DNA from: Verrucomicrobiota bacterium
GTDB taxonomy: Bacteria > Verrucomicrobiota > Kiritimatiellia > Kiritimatiellales > Pontiellaceae
Length of the DNA: 35,135 nt
Reading direction: 5' to 3'
Assembly: GCA_024279685.1 (NCBI GenBank)
Contig: JAJRRI010000140.1
Coordinates: forward strand, 1 to 35,135
A model generated the notes under the pieces. That model was not told where the DNA came from. It was given only the letters and a program-made list of their open reading frames with translations, and ran no database searches. The translations under genes and the position numbers were made by a program. Below are positions 1-9,300 of this stretch, piece by piece. Every line of letters starts with the position of its first letter. Positions within the stretch are counted from its first letter, which is position 1.

Positions 1-1
1 A

Positions 2-604
2 AACCGCGTCCGGGATTTTTTCGACGTTCCCGCAACCAGCGACTGGGAAAATCCAGCACCGCCCATCTACCCGCATCAGGAAACTTTCACTGCCAGTACG
101 ACAACCGCGTCGGGTGTCGTATACTGGCTCTCCAAAGACCCCATTGGCATTAGTGGTGGTTTGAACCTCTACGTGGCCTTCGGGAATAACTCGGTCAACT
201 TCGTTGATCCGTTTGGGTTGAGGACTTCCTCAGATACACAAACAATGACGGTTAATGCTGGGCAATCTTATGGTGATGCTATGATAGGCGCTGTTTTAAC
301 AGCAAGGAATGCTGTTGAAAATACCGGAGCAAGTACCGGGCCAGCAGGTGGCGGAGTTTCTATTTCTGGTGCTGCTGAACAAATTGTTTCTGGTGCAGCA
401 GCAGGATCTAAAGCCGTTCAAAATTCAGCCCTAGGATTTCGAAGTGCAATGAGTGGAAATATAACGGGCAAAGGGGCGAACCAAACTTTACTTCGAGGAG
501 GAACGGTTTCGGTTACTGCTAAAAGTACCTGGTGGTTTATCTTTCTGAAAGATACAACACTAACCTGGAAGTTTACACCTAGTAACGATGATAATGACTG
601 TTAA
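2..604 (+). CDS. RHS repeat-associated core domain protein, C-terminal end (5' truncated by window)
   Basis: The reading frame is open from base 2. It encodes ...GVVYWLSKDPIGISGGLNLYVAFGNNSVNFVDPFGL, the typical RHS core C-terminal motif, followed by a ~125-aa variable tail. The track's start at 161 is an internal TTG. Confidence 0.85.
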   Translation, partial: NRVRDFFDVPATSDWENPAPPIYPHQETFTASTTTASGVVYWLSKDPIGISGGLNLYVAFGNNSVNFVDPFGLRTSSDTQTMTVNAGQSYGDAMIGAVLTARNAVENTGASTGPAGGGVSISGAAEQIVSGAAAGSKAVQNSALGFRSAMSGNITGKGANQTLLRGGTVSVTAKSTWWFIFLKDTTLTWKFTPSNDDNDC

Positions 605-633
605 AATATAATATTATATAATATGGAGGATAT

Positions 634-936
634 ATGAAAAGTGTTGAGGCTGTGTTTTTGTCGATACTTATAGGGCTGTTTGCTGGGTGCAAAAAAGTTA
701 ACCCAGATGAAGAAAAAATCGGGCAAATGCATAATGTCATGATAGGGATTGCAAGGGGATATCGCGTTGCCGAAATTTTCCCACCCGAAACTGGATCTTA
801 TGAATTTGAGGATGCAAAATCAGATATGTGGGGAACTTATTTTCGTATAGAATACGTAGAAATGAATCCTGTATTGCGTTCGGCGGGGCCTGATAAAGTG
901 CATTATACAGACGATGATTTGATAGTGGAGTATTAA
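634..936 (+). CDS. Small lipoprotein with a T2SS GspG-like C-terminal motif; possible RHS-tail partner
   Basis: Lipobox-like SILIGLFAGCKK, RBS-like ggagg upstream, and C-terminus WGTYFRIEY...RSAGPDKVHYTDDDLI resembling the (R)SAGPDG..TDDDI motif of GspG-like domains. Confidence 0.6.
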   Translation: MKSVEAVFLSILIGLFAGCKKVNPDEEKIGQMHNVMIGIARGYRVAEIFPPETGSYEFEDAKSDMWGTYFRIEYVEMNPVLRSAGPDKVHYTDDDLIVEY

Positions 937-1116
937 CCGACTCCAAATCATTCAGAGCGGACACAGTGAAAAGGTACCAGCCCTTAAAAAGGCATCAGTA
1001 CATCAGTGTCCGAAAAGTACCCTGATGAGGATCTAATGTGATGATATACAAGCACTCGAAAAAGCTCCTGAATCAACTCATCTAAACTTTTTAAAACCAA
1101 CTGAGTTTCGCCCTCC

Positions 1117-1218
1117 ATCGCGATAGCGACATCCTCCCGCTCGCCGAAACACGCTCCGTCCTGCAAACGATGGATACTCTCCGCGCTCAGTGGGGATTGA
1201 AATACGACGGGGAATAGC
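1117..1218 (+). pseudogene. Possible gene remnant (C-terminal ~34 codons of an unidentified protein)
   Basis: Open frame reads ALHRDSDILPLAETRSVLQTMDTLRAQWGLKYDGE*, which looks protein-like, but it is preceded in frame by a stop and has no start or RBS. Confidence 0.25.
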
Positions 1219-1226
1219 GGTGCGTG

Positions 1227-2843
1227 TTAAGTGATCAGCTTAATTAGAACTTTTGAAATAATGATCATCACAATGAGCGCGATGGGATAGGCGGAGACAT
1301 AGCTAATGATGGGCACCTGCGAGTCGGTCTTGGCGGTGATGGCGCCGAGGGCTGGGGTGGAGGTCATCCCCCCGCAAATGCCGCCGAGGGCTTGCAGCAT
1401 ATTCATTTTGAAGAACTTGGTGGCGATGGGCCAAGCCACGATCAGCGGGAGGGTGGAAATGCAGATGCCGAGACCGAAGAGGGCGAACCCATGCTCCTGA
1501 AGGGTTGCCACCATTGAGCCACCGCCGCGTACTCCCGCGTTCGCCAGAAAGAAGACCAAGCCGAGCTCCTGCAACAGCAGGCGGGTGGGGCGAGGAATAT
1601 GGCCCACGAGTCGCCCGACCTTGCCGAAGTGCCCGAGGATTAGCGCAACAAATAGCGGCCCGCCCGCTAGCCCGAGTGTAACGGGCTCTCCGCCGGGAAG
1701 GCCGATGGGCAGCAGGCCAACTATAATGCCGAGCGTGAGGCCGGCCGAGAGCGAGAGCAAATCGGTCGCATCGACCACACTGCTCCGGTGGCCGATGGCC
1801 GTAGAGAATTTCTTAAGGTCGTCCATGCGTCCAACACAGGTAAAACGGTCGTACCGTTCGATGATGGTTTCAGCGTTCGGAACGAATGTGAGTCCCAGCC
1901 GGGTGATGCGGGAGACGACCACTCCATAGTTACGCAGCGGAGCCATATCACCCATCTTCTGACCGATGAAGCCGGTGGAGGTGACGATCAGATCCTGCCG
2001 CTCGTTTTCAATGTCACGGAGCAAGTTGCGGTCGCTGCGTTGGCCGATTAAGTCGACGGCGATCGATATTTCATTGCTCCGACCGACGAGGAGGAGGATC
2101 TGGCTTTTCTCGAAGGTGTCATCGTATTGGAGCGGAACGAGCCGATCGTCTAAAAAGATACGGCAGATCTGGCACGCATTAAAGTTGGTCACGCCAGACT
2201 CTGAGATTTTTTTTCCGAACAGATTGGGATTAGTGACCTCGACGAGCACATTTTCAACGCGGTTGTTGCTGTCTTCGGCGGTCTTGTCCTTGATGGAATC
2301 GAGATCGGGTTTCAAGATACGGGGTAGTAGCTGGACAAAGAGCACCACACCGATCACGCCAAAGGGATAGGCGATCCCGTAGCCAATGCTGACGGCATCC
2401 GAACCTCCGAGAGCCTCCATCCCTTCTGTCGCGGCGGCGAGTGCAGGGGTGCTGGTTAGTGCGCCGGCAAAGAGGCCCGTAGCCAATCCAGGCGGAAGAT
2501 CGAGTAGCTTGGCTCCGCCCCATGCCACCAGTCCGCCCAGTGCGACAATGAGCAGGGCGAGCTTGGCGAGTGTGGCTCCTTCGCGAGCCAGCGAAGCGAA
2601 GAAGCGGTCGCCCGCGCCGATCCCGACGCAATAAACAAACAGAACCAACCCGAGCGTGCCGATGCCTGCCGGAATAGAGTAGCCAAAATGGCCCGCCAGT
2701 AGCGCGGAGAACAGTACGCCGGAGCTGCCGAGGTTAATACCTTTTATCTTCACGTTGCCGAGTAAAAGTCCGGTAGCGATTATGGCAAAGAGCGCGATAA
2801 GGGGTTGGCTGAGCAAGAGTTGGTGCAATGCGGCGAGACTCAT
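1227..2843 (-). CDS. AspT/YidE/YbjL-type transporter with duplicated membrane domains and an RCK_C (TrkA-C)-like cytoplasmic domain
   Basis: Two hydrophobic halves each containing a G(A/M)TSTPALGA-like motif (GALTSTPALAAATE and GGMTSTPALGAITAK) flank a hydrophilic region. The likely start is the ATG at 2843 (MSLAALHQLL...) rather than 2999. Confidence 0.8.
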   Translation of the reverse strand: MSLAALHQLLLSQPLIALFAIIATGLLLGNVKIKGINLGSSGVLFSALLAGHFGYSIPAGIGTLGLVLFVYCVGIGAGDRFFASLAREGATLAKLALLIVALGGLVAWGGAKLLDLPPGLATGLFAGALTSTPALAAATEGMEALGGSDAVSIGYGIAYPFGVIGVVLFVQLLPRILKPDLDSIKDKTAEDSNNRVENVLVEVTNPNLFGKKISESGVTNFNACQICRIFLDDRLVPLQYDDTFEKSQILLLVGRSNEISIAVDLIGQRSDRNLLRDIENERQDLIVTSTGFIGQKMGDMAPLRNYGVVVSRITRLGLTFVPNAETIIERYDRFTCVGRMDDLKKFSTAIGHRSSVVDATDLLSLSAGLTLGIIVGLLPIGLPGGEPVTLGLAGGPLFVALILGHFGKVGRLVGHIPRPTRLLLQELGLVFFLANAGVRGGGSMVATLQEHGFALFGLGICISTLPLIVAWPIATKFFKMNMLQALGGICGGMTSTPALGAITAKTDSQVPIISYVSAYPIALIVMIIISKVLIKLIT

Positions 2844-3087
2844 AATTTTTCCTGCGGGTTGAAAATTAAGGAGGGAGACTAGGGGCAGAAGGAGGCGATG
2901 CCAAGCCTGTATCCGCCCATACTTTCGAGAATAACTCCATTCCCCGTAAAGAGATAGCGCGCATTCCGCAACAAGGGTAAGTGGCGCGGGGGATCGCATT
3001 CTCTATCGGACTCGAGGCGTTTTGTTGGCTTGTTTTTTTGCGCAGAACTCTTAAGCTCTTTGGAGCTAAAAGCAGGAGGTGTGGTTT

Positions 3088-3591
3088 ATGAAAAGGATGA
3101 GTTGGATTATTCTGAGCCTAGTCTGCACGGGCGCGTGGGCGCTGGAGATATCGAAAAGATCGGCGGTGAAAACAAACCTTACTGGAGAACGTAAAATGGA
3201 ACTATTGTATATAAAAGAAACCACCCACTCCGTCGATGTGATGGCGGAGCGGTTGAAAGTAGCCGCAAACAATCATCAATTCGGCGTGCTGAATGTGACC
3301 GCCCTGCGCGCAAAAATGCAATCGCACGATCTAGATTTTCCTGCCGCGTGTAAGATCCTCGATGTGTGTAAGCCGCACCGTGCAAAAGCCGTATTGGATG
3401 GGAAAATGGAAATTTCGACGGCGTTACCATGTCGGATTTCAGTGTATGAAGAAGGCGGGAAAACAAAAGTAGCCACGCTGTTGCCCAGCAAGGTGTTAGG
3501 CCTGTTTGGAGCGGAAGGAATAGATGCGGTGGCTGAGTCGGTAGAGAAGGATCTTATCGCCATCATAGACGAAGCGACCGCACAGGAGTAG
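3088..3591 (+). CDS. Secreted DUF302-family protein
   Basis: AGGAGG at 3073-3078 precedes the ATG at 3088. Signal peptide MKRMSWIILSLVCTGAWA. DUF302-like pattern (KETTHSVDVMAERLKVAANNHQFGVLNV...CKPHRAKAVL...ALPCRISVYEEGGKTKVATLLP). Confidence 0.7.
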   Translation: MKRMSWIILSLVCTGAWALEISKRSAVKTNLTGERKMELLYIKETTHSVDVMAERLKVAANNHQFGVLNVTALRAKMQSHDLDFPAACKILDVCKPHRAKAVLDGKMEISTALPCRISVYEEGGKTKVATLLPSKVLGLFGAEGIDAVAESVEKDLIAIIDEATAQE

Positions 3592-3727
3592 AGCGAGGCG
3601 CTCGGCCAGAAAGGAATAGATATCGAGCGAGAAAGGCTCGGAAATCAGGTGCATGGGTGCGACAATTCGTCGTTGGTCGAAATTCAATTTCATAGTTCAA
3701 GGATGCCGATAGGTGATAAATAAACCC

Positions 3728-4471
3728 ATGCATATACAGAGAAGAATCCTTTCCATTTTCCTGCTATTGATCTGCACCTCGTTTGCGCAGGCCTCGGATA
3801 AGTTATTCGATAGCCTGCAGCCACGAGGAGTTGTGAATGATTTTGCAAATGTCATTTCCTCCTCCGATGAGCAACAGCTGATCTCTATGATCACCGAACT
3901 CCGGCAAAAGACTGGCGCGCAGATTGCGGTGGTGACGATCCCTTCGCTGGACGGCGGCGAGATCGACGACTTTTCGAATCGGCTATTTGAAAAGTGGGGG
4001 ATTGGCCAGCAAGGGAAGGATAATGGACTGCTGTTTCTCGCGGCGATGAAGGAGCGCAAGATGCGCATTGAAGTCGGCTATGGACTCGAAGGCGCCATTC
4101 CCGATGCCAAGGCGGGGCGCATTCGGCGGGATATCATCACCCCCTACTTTAAGGCGGGCCAGCCAGGCAAAGGCATTGTAGTCGGTATTGCGGCATTGTC
4201 GCAGGAGGTGGCTAAGGAATATAACGTCACATTGACGGGCGCGGCGACCCGCTATCGAACGGCGACTTCCACAGGCCGCAAGGGCAACCCTATCGTTACG
4301 CTCATTCTTGCGATCGGTTTTATTATTTTCGCGATTCGCCATCCTCACCTAGCGATGCTCCTTTTGTTGAGCAGTGGGCGGGGCGGCCATAGCTCCGGCG
4401 GTGGATTTGGGGGCGGCGGCGGTTTTGGCGGCGGTATGTCCGGCGGTGGCGGATCCGGCGGTGGTTGGTAA
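3728..4471 (+). CDS. TPM domain (YgcG-like) protein with Gly-rich C-terminus
   Basis: Signal peptide, then VNDFANVISSSDEQQLISMITELRQKTGAQIAVVTIPSLDG...DNGLLFLAAMKERKMRIEVGYGLEGAIPD...; TM segment and GGGFGGGGGFGGGMSGGGGSGGGW tail. Confidence 0.85.
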   Translation: MHIQRRILSIFLLLICTSFAQASDKLFDSLQPRGVVNDFANVISSSDEQQLISMITELRQKTGAQIAVVTIPSLDGGEIDDFSNRLFEKWGIGQQGKDNGLLFLAAMKERKMRIEVGYGLEGAIPDAKAGRIRRDIITPYFKAGQPGKGIVVGIAALSQEVAKEYNVTLTGAATRYRTATSTGRKGNPIVTLILAIGFIIFAIRHPHLAMLLLLSSGRGGHSSGGGFGGGGGFGGGMSGGGGSGGGW

Positions 4472-4493
4472 TTTTTGAAGGAGAAGCAATAAT

Positions 4494-5206
4494 ATGACAC
4501 CTGAAAAACTAGTGAAAGAACTTAAGCAGGCCTGCCCGGCCGGGCTCAAGTCGGTGATTCTTTATGGGTCGGCGGCGGCGGGGGATCGGGTAGAGAAAAA
4601 GTCCGACTATAACGTGTTGGTGGTGACCGAAGATCTGGGGCTTGGAACGCTCAATGCCATTTCGAAAGCCGTGTCCGCATGGGCGAAGGCGGGCAATCCT
4701 GCGCCCATGCTTTTTACGAAGGAGCGCCTGGCACAAGCGACCGACGTATTCCCGATCGAGCTGCTCGATATCCGCGAGTGCCATACCGTTCTGCACGGCG
4801 AGGATTTGGTTGAAGGGCTGGAGATCGACACAAAAAACTTGCGGCTGGAAATCGAGCACCAGCTGCGCGGCCAGCTGATCCGCCTGCGGCAGAGTTATTT
4901 ACTCACCCAAGGAAAACCCAGGGCCGTGGCCGATTTAATGACCCAGTCGCTTTCGACTTTTCTGGTGCTGTTCCGGGCGGCGCTACGTCTGTTTGAGCAG
5001 GAAGTTCCGCAAAAAAAATGGAAGCTCTCGAAAAACTAGCGACGCATTTGGAATTCGATCGATCTGTTTTCGAGACGGTACAGGACTTGAAAGACGGAAC
5101 GAAAAAAGCGAAGGATGTTGCGGTCGACGAGCTATTCAATACCTATCTTATTACTGTGGAGCGCGTCATCGATGCGGTCGACGCTTACCTTCATAAAGGA
5201 GAATAA
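4494..5206 (+). CDS. Nucleotidyltransferase-like protein, interrupted by a -1 frame change at an A8 tract (ORFs 4494..5039 and 5018..5206)
   Basis: Frame 1 has the NTase signature LYGSAAAGDRVEKKSDYNVLVV and ends shortly after the A8 run. The second ORF (MEALEKLATHLEFDR...) starts inside the A8 run and continues as a plausible helical C-terminus (VPQKK-MEALEKL). Confidence 0.7.
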
Positions 5207-5209
5207 ATT

Positions 5210-5782
5210 ATGAAAATTGTACTCATCACCGTGGGCGCTCTGCTCGCGATTCTCGTTGTTTTTATCATGATGTTTGTTGGGGTGAATAATAAAATTATTG
5301 ATCGTGACGAAGCTGCGATTCAGGCGTGGGCGAATGTAGAAACCGTATTGCAACGCCGCTATGATCTAATCCCGAACCTCGTCAATACGGTCAAAGGGTT
5401 CGCGAGCCACGAGAAAGAATTGCTCACGGAAGTTACCCGCTTGCGGAGTCAGTGGGGTGCGGCCAAGTCCGCTGGAAATAATGCTCAGAGTGTTAAAACA
5501 GCCGGTATGCTCGAAGGCGCGCTCGGTCGTCTGATGGTGGTGGTTGAAAAATATCCGGACATTAAATCCAACCAAAATTTTCTCGCGCTACAGGAAGAGC
5601 TATCGGGAACCGAAAATCGGATCTCCGTCGAGCGCCGCCGCTATAACGAGGCGGTTGCCGCGTACAATAAATACATTCGGAAATATCCCGGATCGATTCT
5701 TGCCGGCATGAAAGGCTACGAACGTAAGACCCCGTTTGAATCTGCGCCCGAGGCTGCTGCCGCACCGGTGGTGGAATTTTAG
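5210..5782 (+). CDS. lemA: LemA family protein
   Basis: N-terminal TM, then NKIIDRDEAAIQAWANVETVLQRRYDLIPNLVNTVKGFASHEKELLTEVTRLR...ENRISVERRRYNEAVAAYN, the classic LemA motif. Confidence 0.95.
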   Translation: MKIVLITVGALLAILVVFIMMFVGVNNKIIDRDEAAIQAWANVETVLQRRYDLIPNLVNTVKGFASHEKELLTEVTRLRSQWGAAKSAGNNAQSVKTAGMLEGALGRLMVVVEKYPDIKSNQNFLALQEELSGTENRISVERRRYNEAVAAYNKYIRKYPGSILAGMKGYERKTPFESAPEAAAAPVVEF

Positions 5783-5823
5783 CCGAGAACGAGAAGGCCG
5801 GTTTTTTTAATTTTGAGATTATT

Positions 5824-6363
5824 ATGACACTACAATGGATTGCACTTATTTTGGGTGGTTTAGCAACGGCGGGCGGATTAGTTGGCGTGTTGCGACCGGA
5901 GCTGATCAAACGCTTTGCCGAGTGGTTTCCGCGGAGCACGATTCCCGCATGGATCCTCACCGCGTTCTGCTGTGTGCTTGGAGCGAAAGAAGCTTTAGGC
6001 ATGAATATGGGCTTCCTCGATGCGTATAAGAACTATATTTTCGTCCTCTCGCCTGTGGTCTTCATCGCTTGTGTCGTCTATATAAAAGAGCTGCTTGCGC
6101 CGCGTGCATTGGGTGGATTTCTGTTACTCATTGCGGTGCCCATTTTACAGGTCGCCCGCTGGCAGGAATCGGCTTGGCGGTTGGTGGTGGTGATTCTCGT
6201 CTACCTTTGGATCGTCTATGGCCTCGTGCTGCTGATGTCGCCGTGGTGGTTCCGAAAAACGTATGCCCCGCTCATGGAAAATTCCGCGCGTCTAAAGACC
6301 GTAGCTTATGCGAAGACGGCCCTAGGCATTGTGCTCCTGCTGCTTGGCCTTTTTATCTACTAA
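5824..6363 (+). CDS. Multi-spanning membrane protein of unknown function
   Basis: Good start context and several hydrophobic segments. Its stop overlaps the convergent kinase stop (6360-6363). Confidence 0.65.
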   Translation: MTLQWIALILGGLATAGGLVGVLRPELIKRFAEWFPRSTIPAWILTAFCCVLGAKEALGMNMGFLDAYKNYIFVLSPVVFIACVVYIKELLAPRALGGFLLLIAVPILQVARWQESAWRLVVVILVYLWIVYGLVLLMSPWWFRKTYAPLMENSARLKTVAYAKTALGIVLLLLGLFIY

Positions 6364-9300
6364 TACCGCAGGCCCCATTTTGTTTTTCGGTGCTCGTAGG
6401 GGATCCGAATGCTGAAGCATGCGCCTTTGCCCGGGGAAGAGACCAGCCGCATCGTTCCGCCGTGGTTTTCGGTGATGATAAAGTAGGAGACGGACAATCC
6501 GAGTCCGGTTCCGTGGCCCACTTCCTTGGTGGTAAAGAAGGGTTCGAAGGCGCGCTTTCGCATTTCTTCATCCATGCCGGGGCCGTTATCCTCCACCTCA
6601 ATGAGCACCATGGCGGCTTCTTTTTTCAGGCGTAGAGTGATGAGCGGTTCTTGGGATGGATCGGGATGGTCGATCATAGCTTGGGCGCTATTGGAAACGA
6701 GGTTGAGAATGACCTGCTGAATTTGACTGCTTTCGCAAGGGATTGGGCCGAGCGTAGGATCAAAATCTCGGTCGATCCGGATGTGCCGGAAGTCGAAGCG
6801 TTTTTTCAGGTTGTAGTCGTTTGAGGCGAGTTCGAGGCTACGTTCCAGCAACTCCGCCAAGTTATTCAACTCAAAGTGCGACTCCTCTTTGCGGCTACAG
6901 CTGAGCATGTTGTCGACAATTTTGGCGGCTCGTCGCCCGGCTTCGGTGACGGAGTCCATCATTTTGAGCAGGCCACGATCCTCCATGTAGGCTTGAATCG
7001 CCGCGAGCGAGGTGCCGGCCGCTTCGGCGGCAGAGAGGTTTCGCTCGGTATTATGGGTAATCCGGTTTTGCATAACCTGCAGGTTCTGAAGAATACCGGC
7101 CAATGGATTATTTATCTCGTGGGCCATCCCGGCGGCTAATCCCCCGACCGACATCATTTTCTCGGACTGCACCATCATTTCCTCGATGCGCACGCGGTCG
7201 GTTACATCGTCCACGCGGATCACGGCGCCATCGTCCCCGTCGGTGGTAATGGGGTAGACGGTAACATCGGTAAAGCGCTGCTCGTTGCCGATCGTGCAGG
7301 GAATATGCTCATCGTGCTGAAGCTTCCGGTTTCCAATGGCTTCAATGATTCGATTCATTTCCTCGCCGAGATTGGGAAAGACCTGATCGAGAGGTTGCCC
7401 TTGAGCCTGTTCGGCGAGGATTCCGGTTATTGTTTCGGCCTCACGGTTCCATTGGGTCACCCGATTTTCAGCATCGACTCCTACGAGGATAGAGGGCATG
7501 GAGTTGATAATATTACTCAGCAGGTTGCGCAGGGTGAGTAACTCTTTGGTGGCCTGGAGGCGTTCAAGTTCAGCGGCGGTTCGGCCTGCAAACACCTGCA
7601 TGATGGAGGTGGAAAAATCGAGATTTTGGATCGGGGATTTGTACATGGCGACCATGCACCCGTGCGAGCGGGATTCGGAGTCGACGAGCGGAATGCCGAT
7701 GTAGCTACTGATCCCGAGTTTCTTGAGCATTTGGGTGTCGGGAAAGCGCTCACGAACATCCGAAATGCAGACGCAAATTTTCCCGTCCATCACCTGCTTA
7801 CAAGGGGTGCTATCGAGGGGATAGTCGAAGTTTTCACCCACCTTCCCGTTGGCCGAGACGGCAATCGTGCGCATGGTATCCGGGGCGCCATCATTGGTTT
7901 TGCTGATAAAGGTAAAATCGGCATCGAGCGACTTGGCCAGCTGAGCGACCATGGAGTTGAAGAATTGGTGACCCACGGAGGAGACTCCTTCGACAATATT
8001 GCGGATGCTATCCTCAATCAGGACGCGTTCTGTTACATCATCCACACGAATCACGGCGCCTTTAGCATCGTTTTCGAGTAGGGGATAAACGGTAATATCG
8101 GTATAGCGTGTGTGGCCGTCTTTATACTCTGGAATCCGCTCTTCCTTTTGTGTGGCCCGTTCGCGGATTGCGCGCTCGACCTTAATCATCTGCCTGGATA
8201 GCTGTGGAAATGCGCCCTTAAGCGGCTGGCCGGAGGCTTCGGCCGCTTGGATTCCAGAGGCACGCTCGGCCTCGCGATTCCACTGGGTGATATGCCCGAA
8301 AAGGTCGACTCCCACGAGGATGGAGGGCATGGAGTCAATGATGTTACTGAGCTGGGCACGGAGGTTGCGTAGCTCTTCCGTCGCTTGTTTGCGGAGGGTA
8401 ATATTCCACGATGTGCCGAAGGTGCCCACCACCTTCCCGTGCTCGTCATAGCGGGGAACTTTCGTGGTGAGATACCACCGATCGCCACTCGGCGTGGAGC
8501 AAAACTCTTCTTTTTGGAGCGGTTTCTCGGAACGCATGATTTCGAGTTCATCGTCTAGCTGTTGCTGAGCTTGAGCGTGTGGCAGGAAATCGAATTCTGT
8601 TTTTCCAATAATCTCTTCGGGAGGCAGATGAACTTCGGTGGCCTTGGCGGCATTGACCTCGATAAAGCGGCCGTCGCTATCCTTGAAGTAGATCAGGTCG
8701 GGCGCGTGTTCCATGAATGAACGGAATAGATTGCGTTCGAATTCGAGCTGTTTTTCGATTTCCATTCGTTCGGTAATATCGCGGGCGATGCCTCGATAGC
8801 CCTGAATGTTCCAGTCTTTGTCATAGAAGGGTACCGCGCTCGTTTCAAGAACAACAGTTCGGCCATCTTTATGTTGGTTAATGTTTACAAGCGAGTGGAT
8901 CGGAGCGCCGTGCGTGGCAATGTCGGCGAAGAGGGTTTTCATGGTCTCGCCTTCTTTTTCCGGCATGGTTTTCGTGAAGCGCTGTCCGAGCAATTCCGAG
9001 GGGGTGTATCCAAGTAGGTTTCCGACCTGCGGGCTGGCGTAGGTATAGTGGCCTTCGGGGTCGACTTCCCAAATCCAATCAGAGGTGGTTTCCACGAGAT
9101 TCCGGAACCGTTCTTCGCTTTGTTTTAGCGCGGCTTCGGCTTCGGTGCGGGCGGTAATATCGCGCGTGATTCCGCGGAACCCGGCGAGCTGTCCGGTGTT
9201 GTCGGTAAAGGCCATTCCGCTGGTTTCGAGGATAATTTGGTGGCCATCCTTATGAATATGGAGGCTTATTTCGCAGTCGATCACGGTGGCGGGATTGGCC

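Noticed and set aside
4385-4470. Gly-codon repeat (ggcggcggt...) as a DNA repeat element
   Set aside because: Explained by the Gly-rich tail of the TPM protein.
6069-6635. 188-aa plus-strand ORF overlapping the membrane-protein gene and antisense to the kinase
   Set aside because: Shadow frame of two well-supported genes; no coherent domain, Cys/His/Arg-rich random-looking composition.
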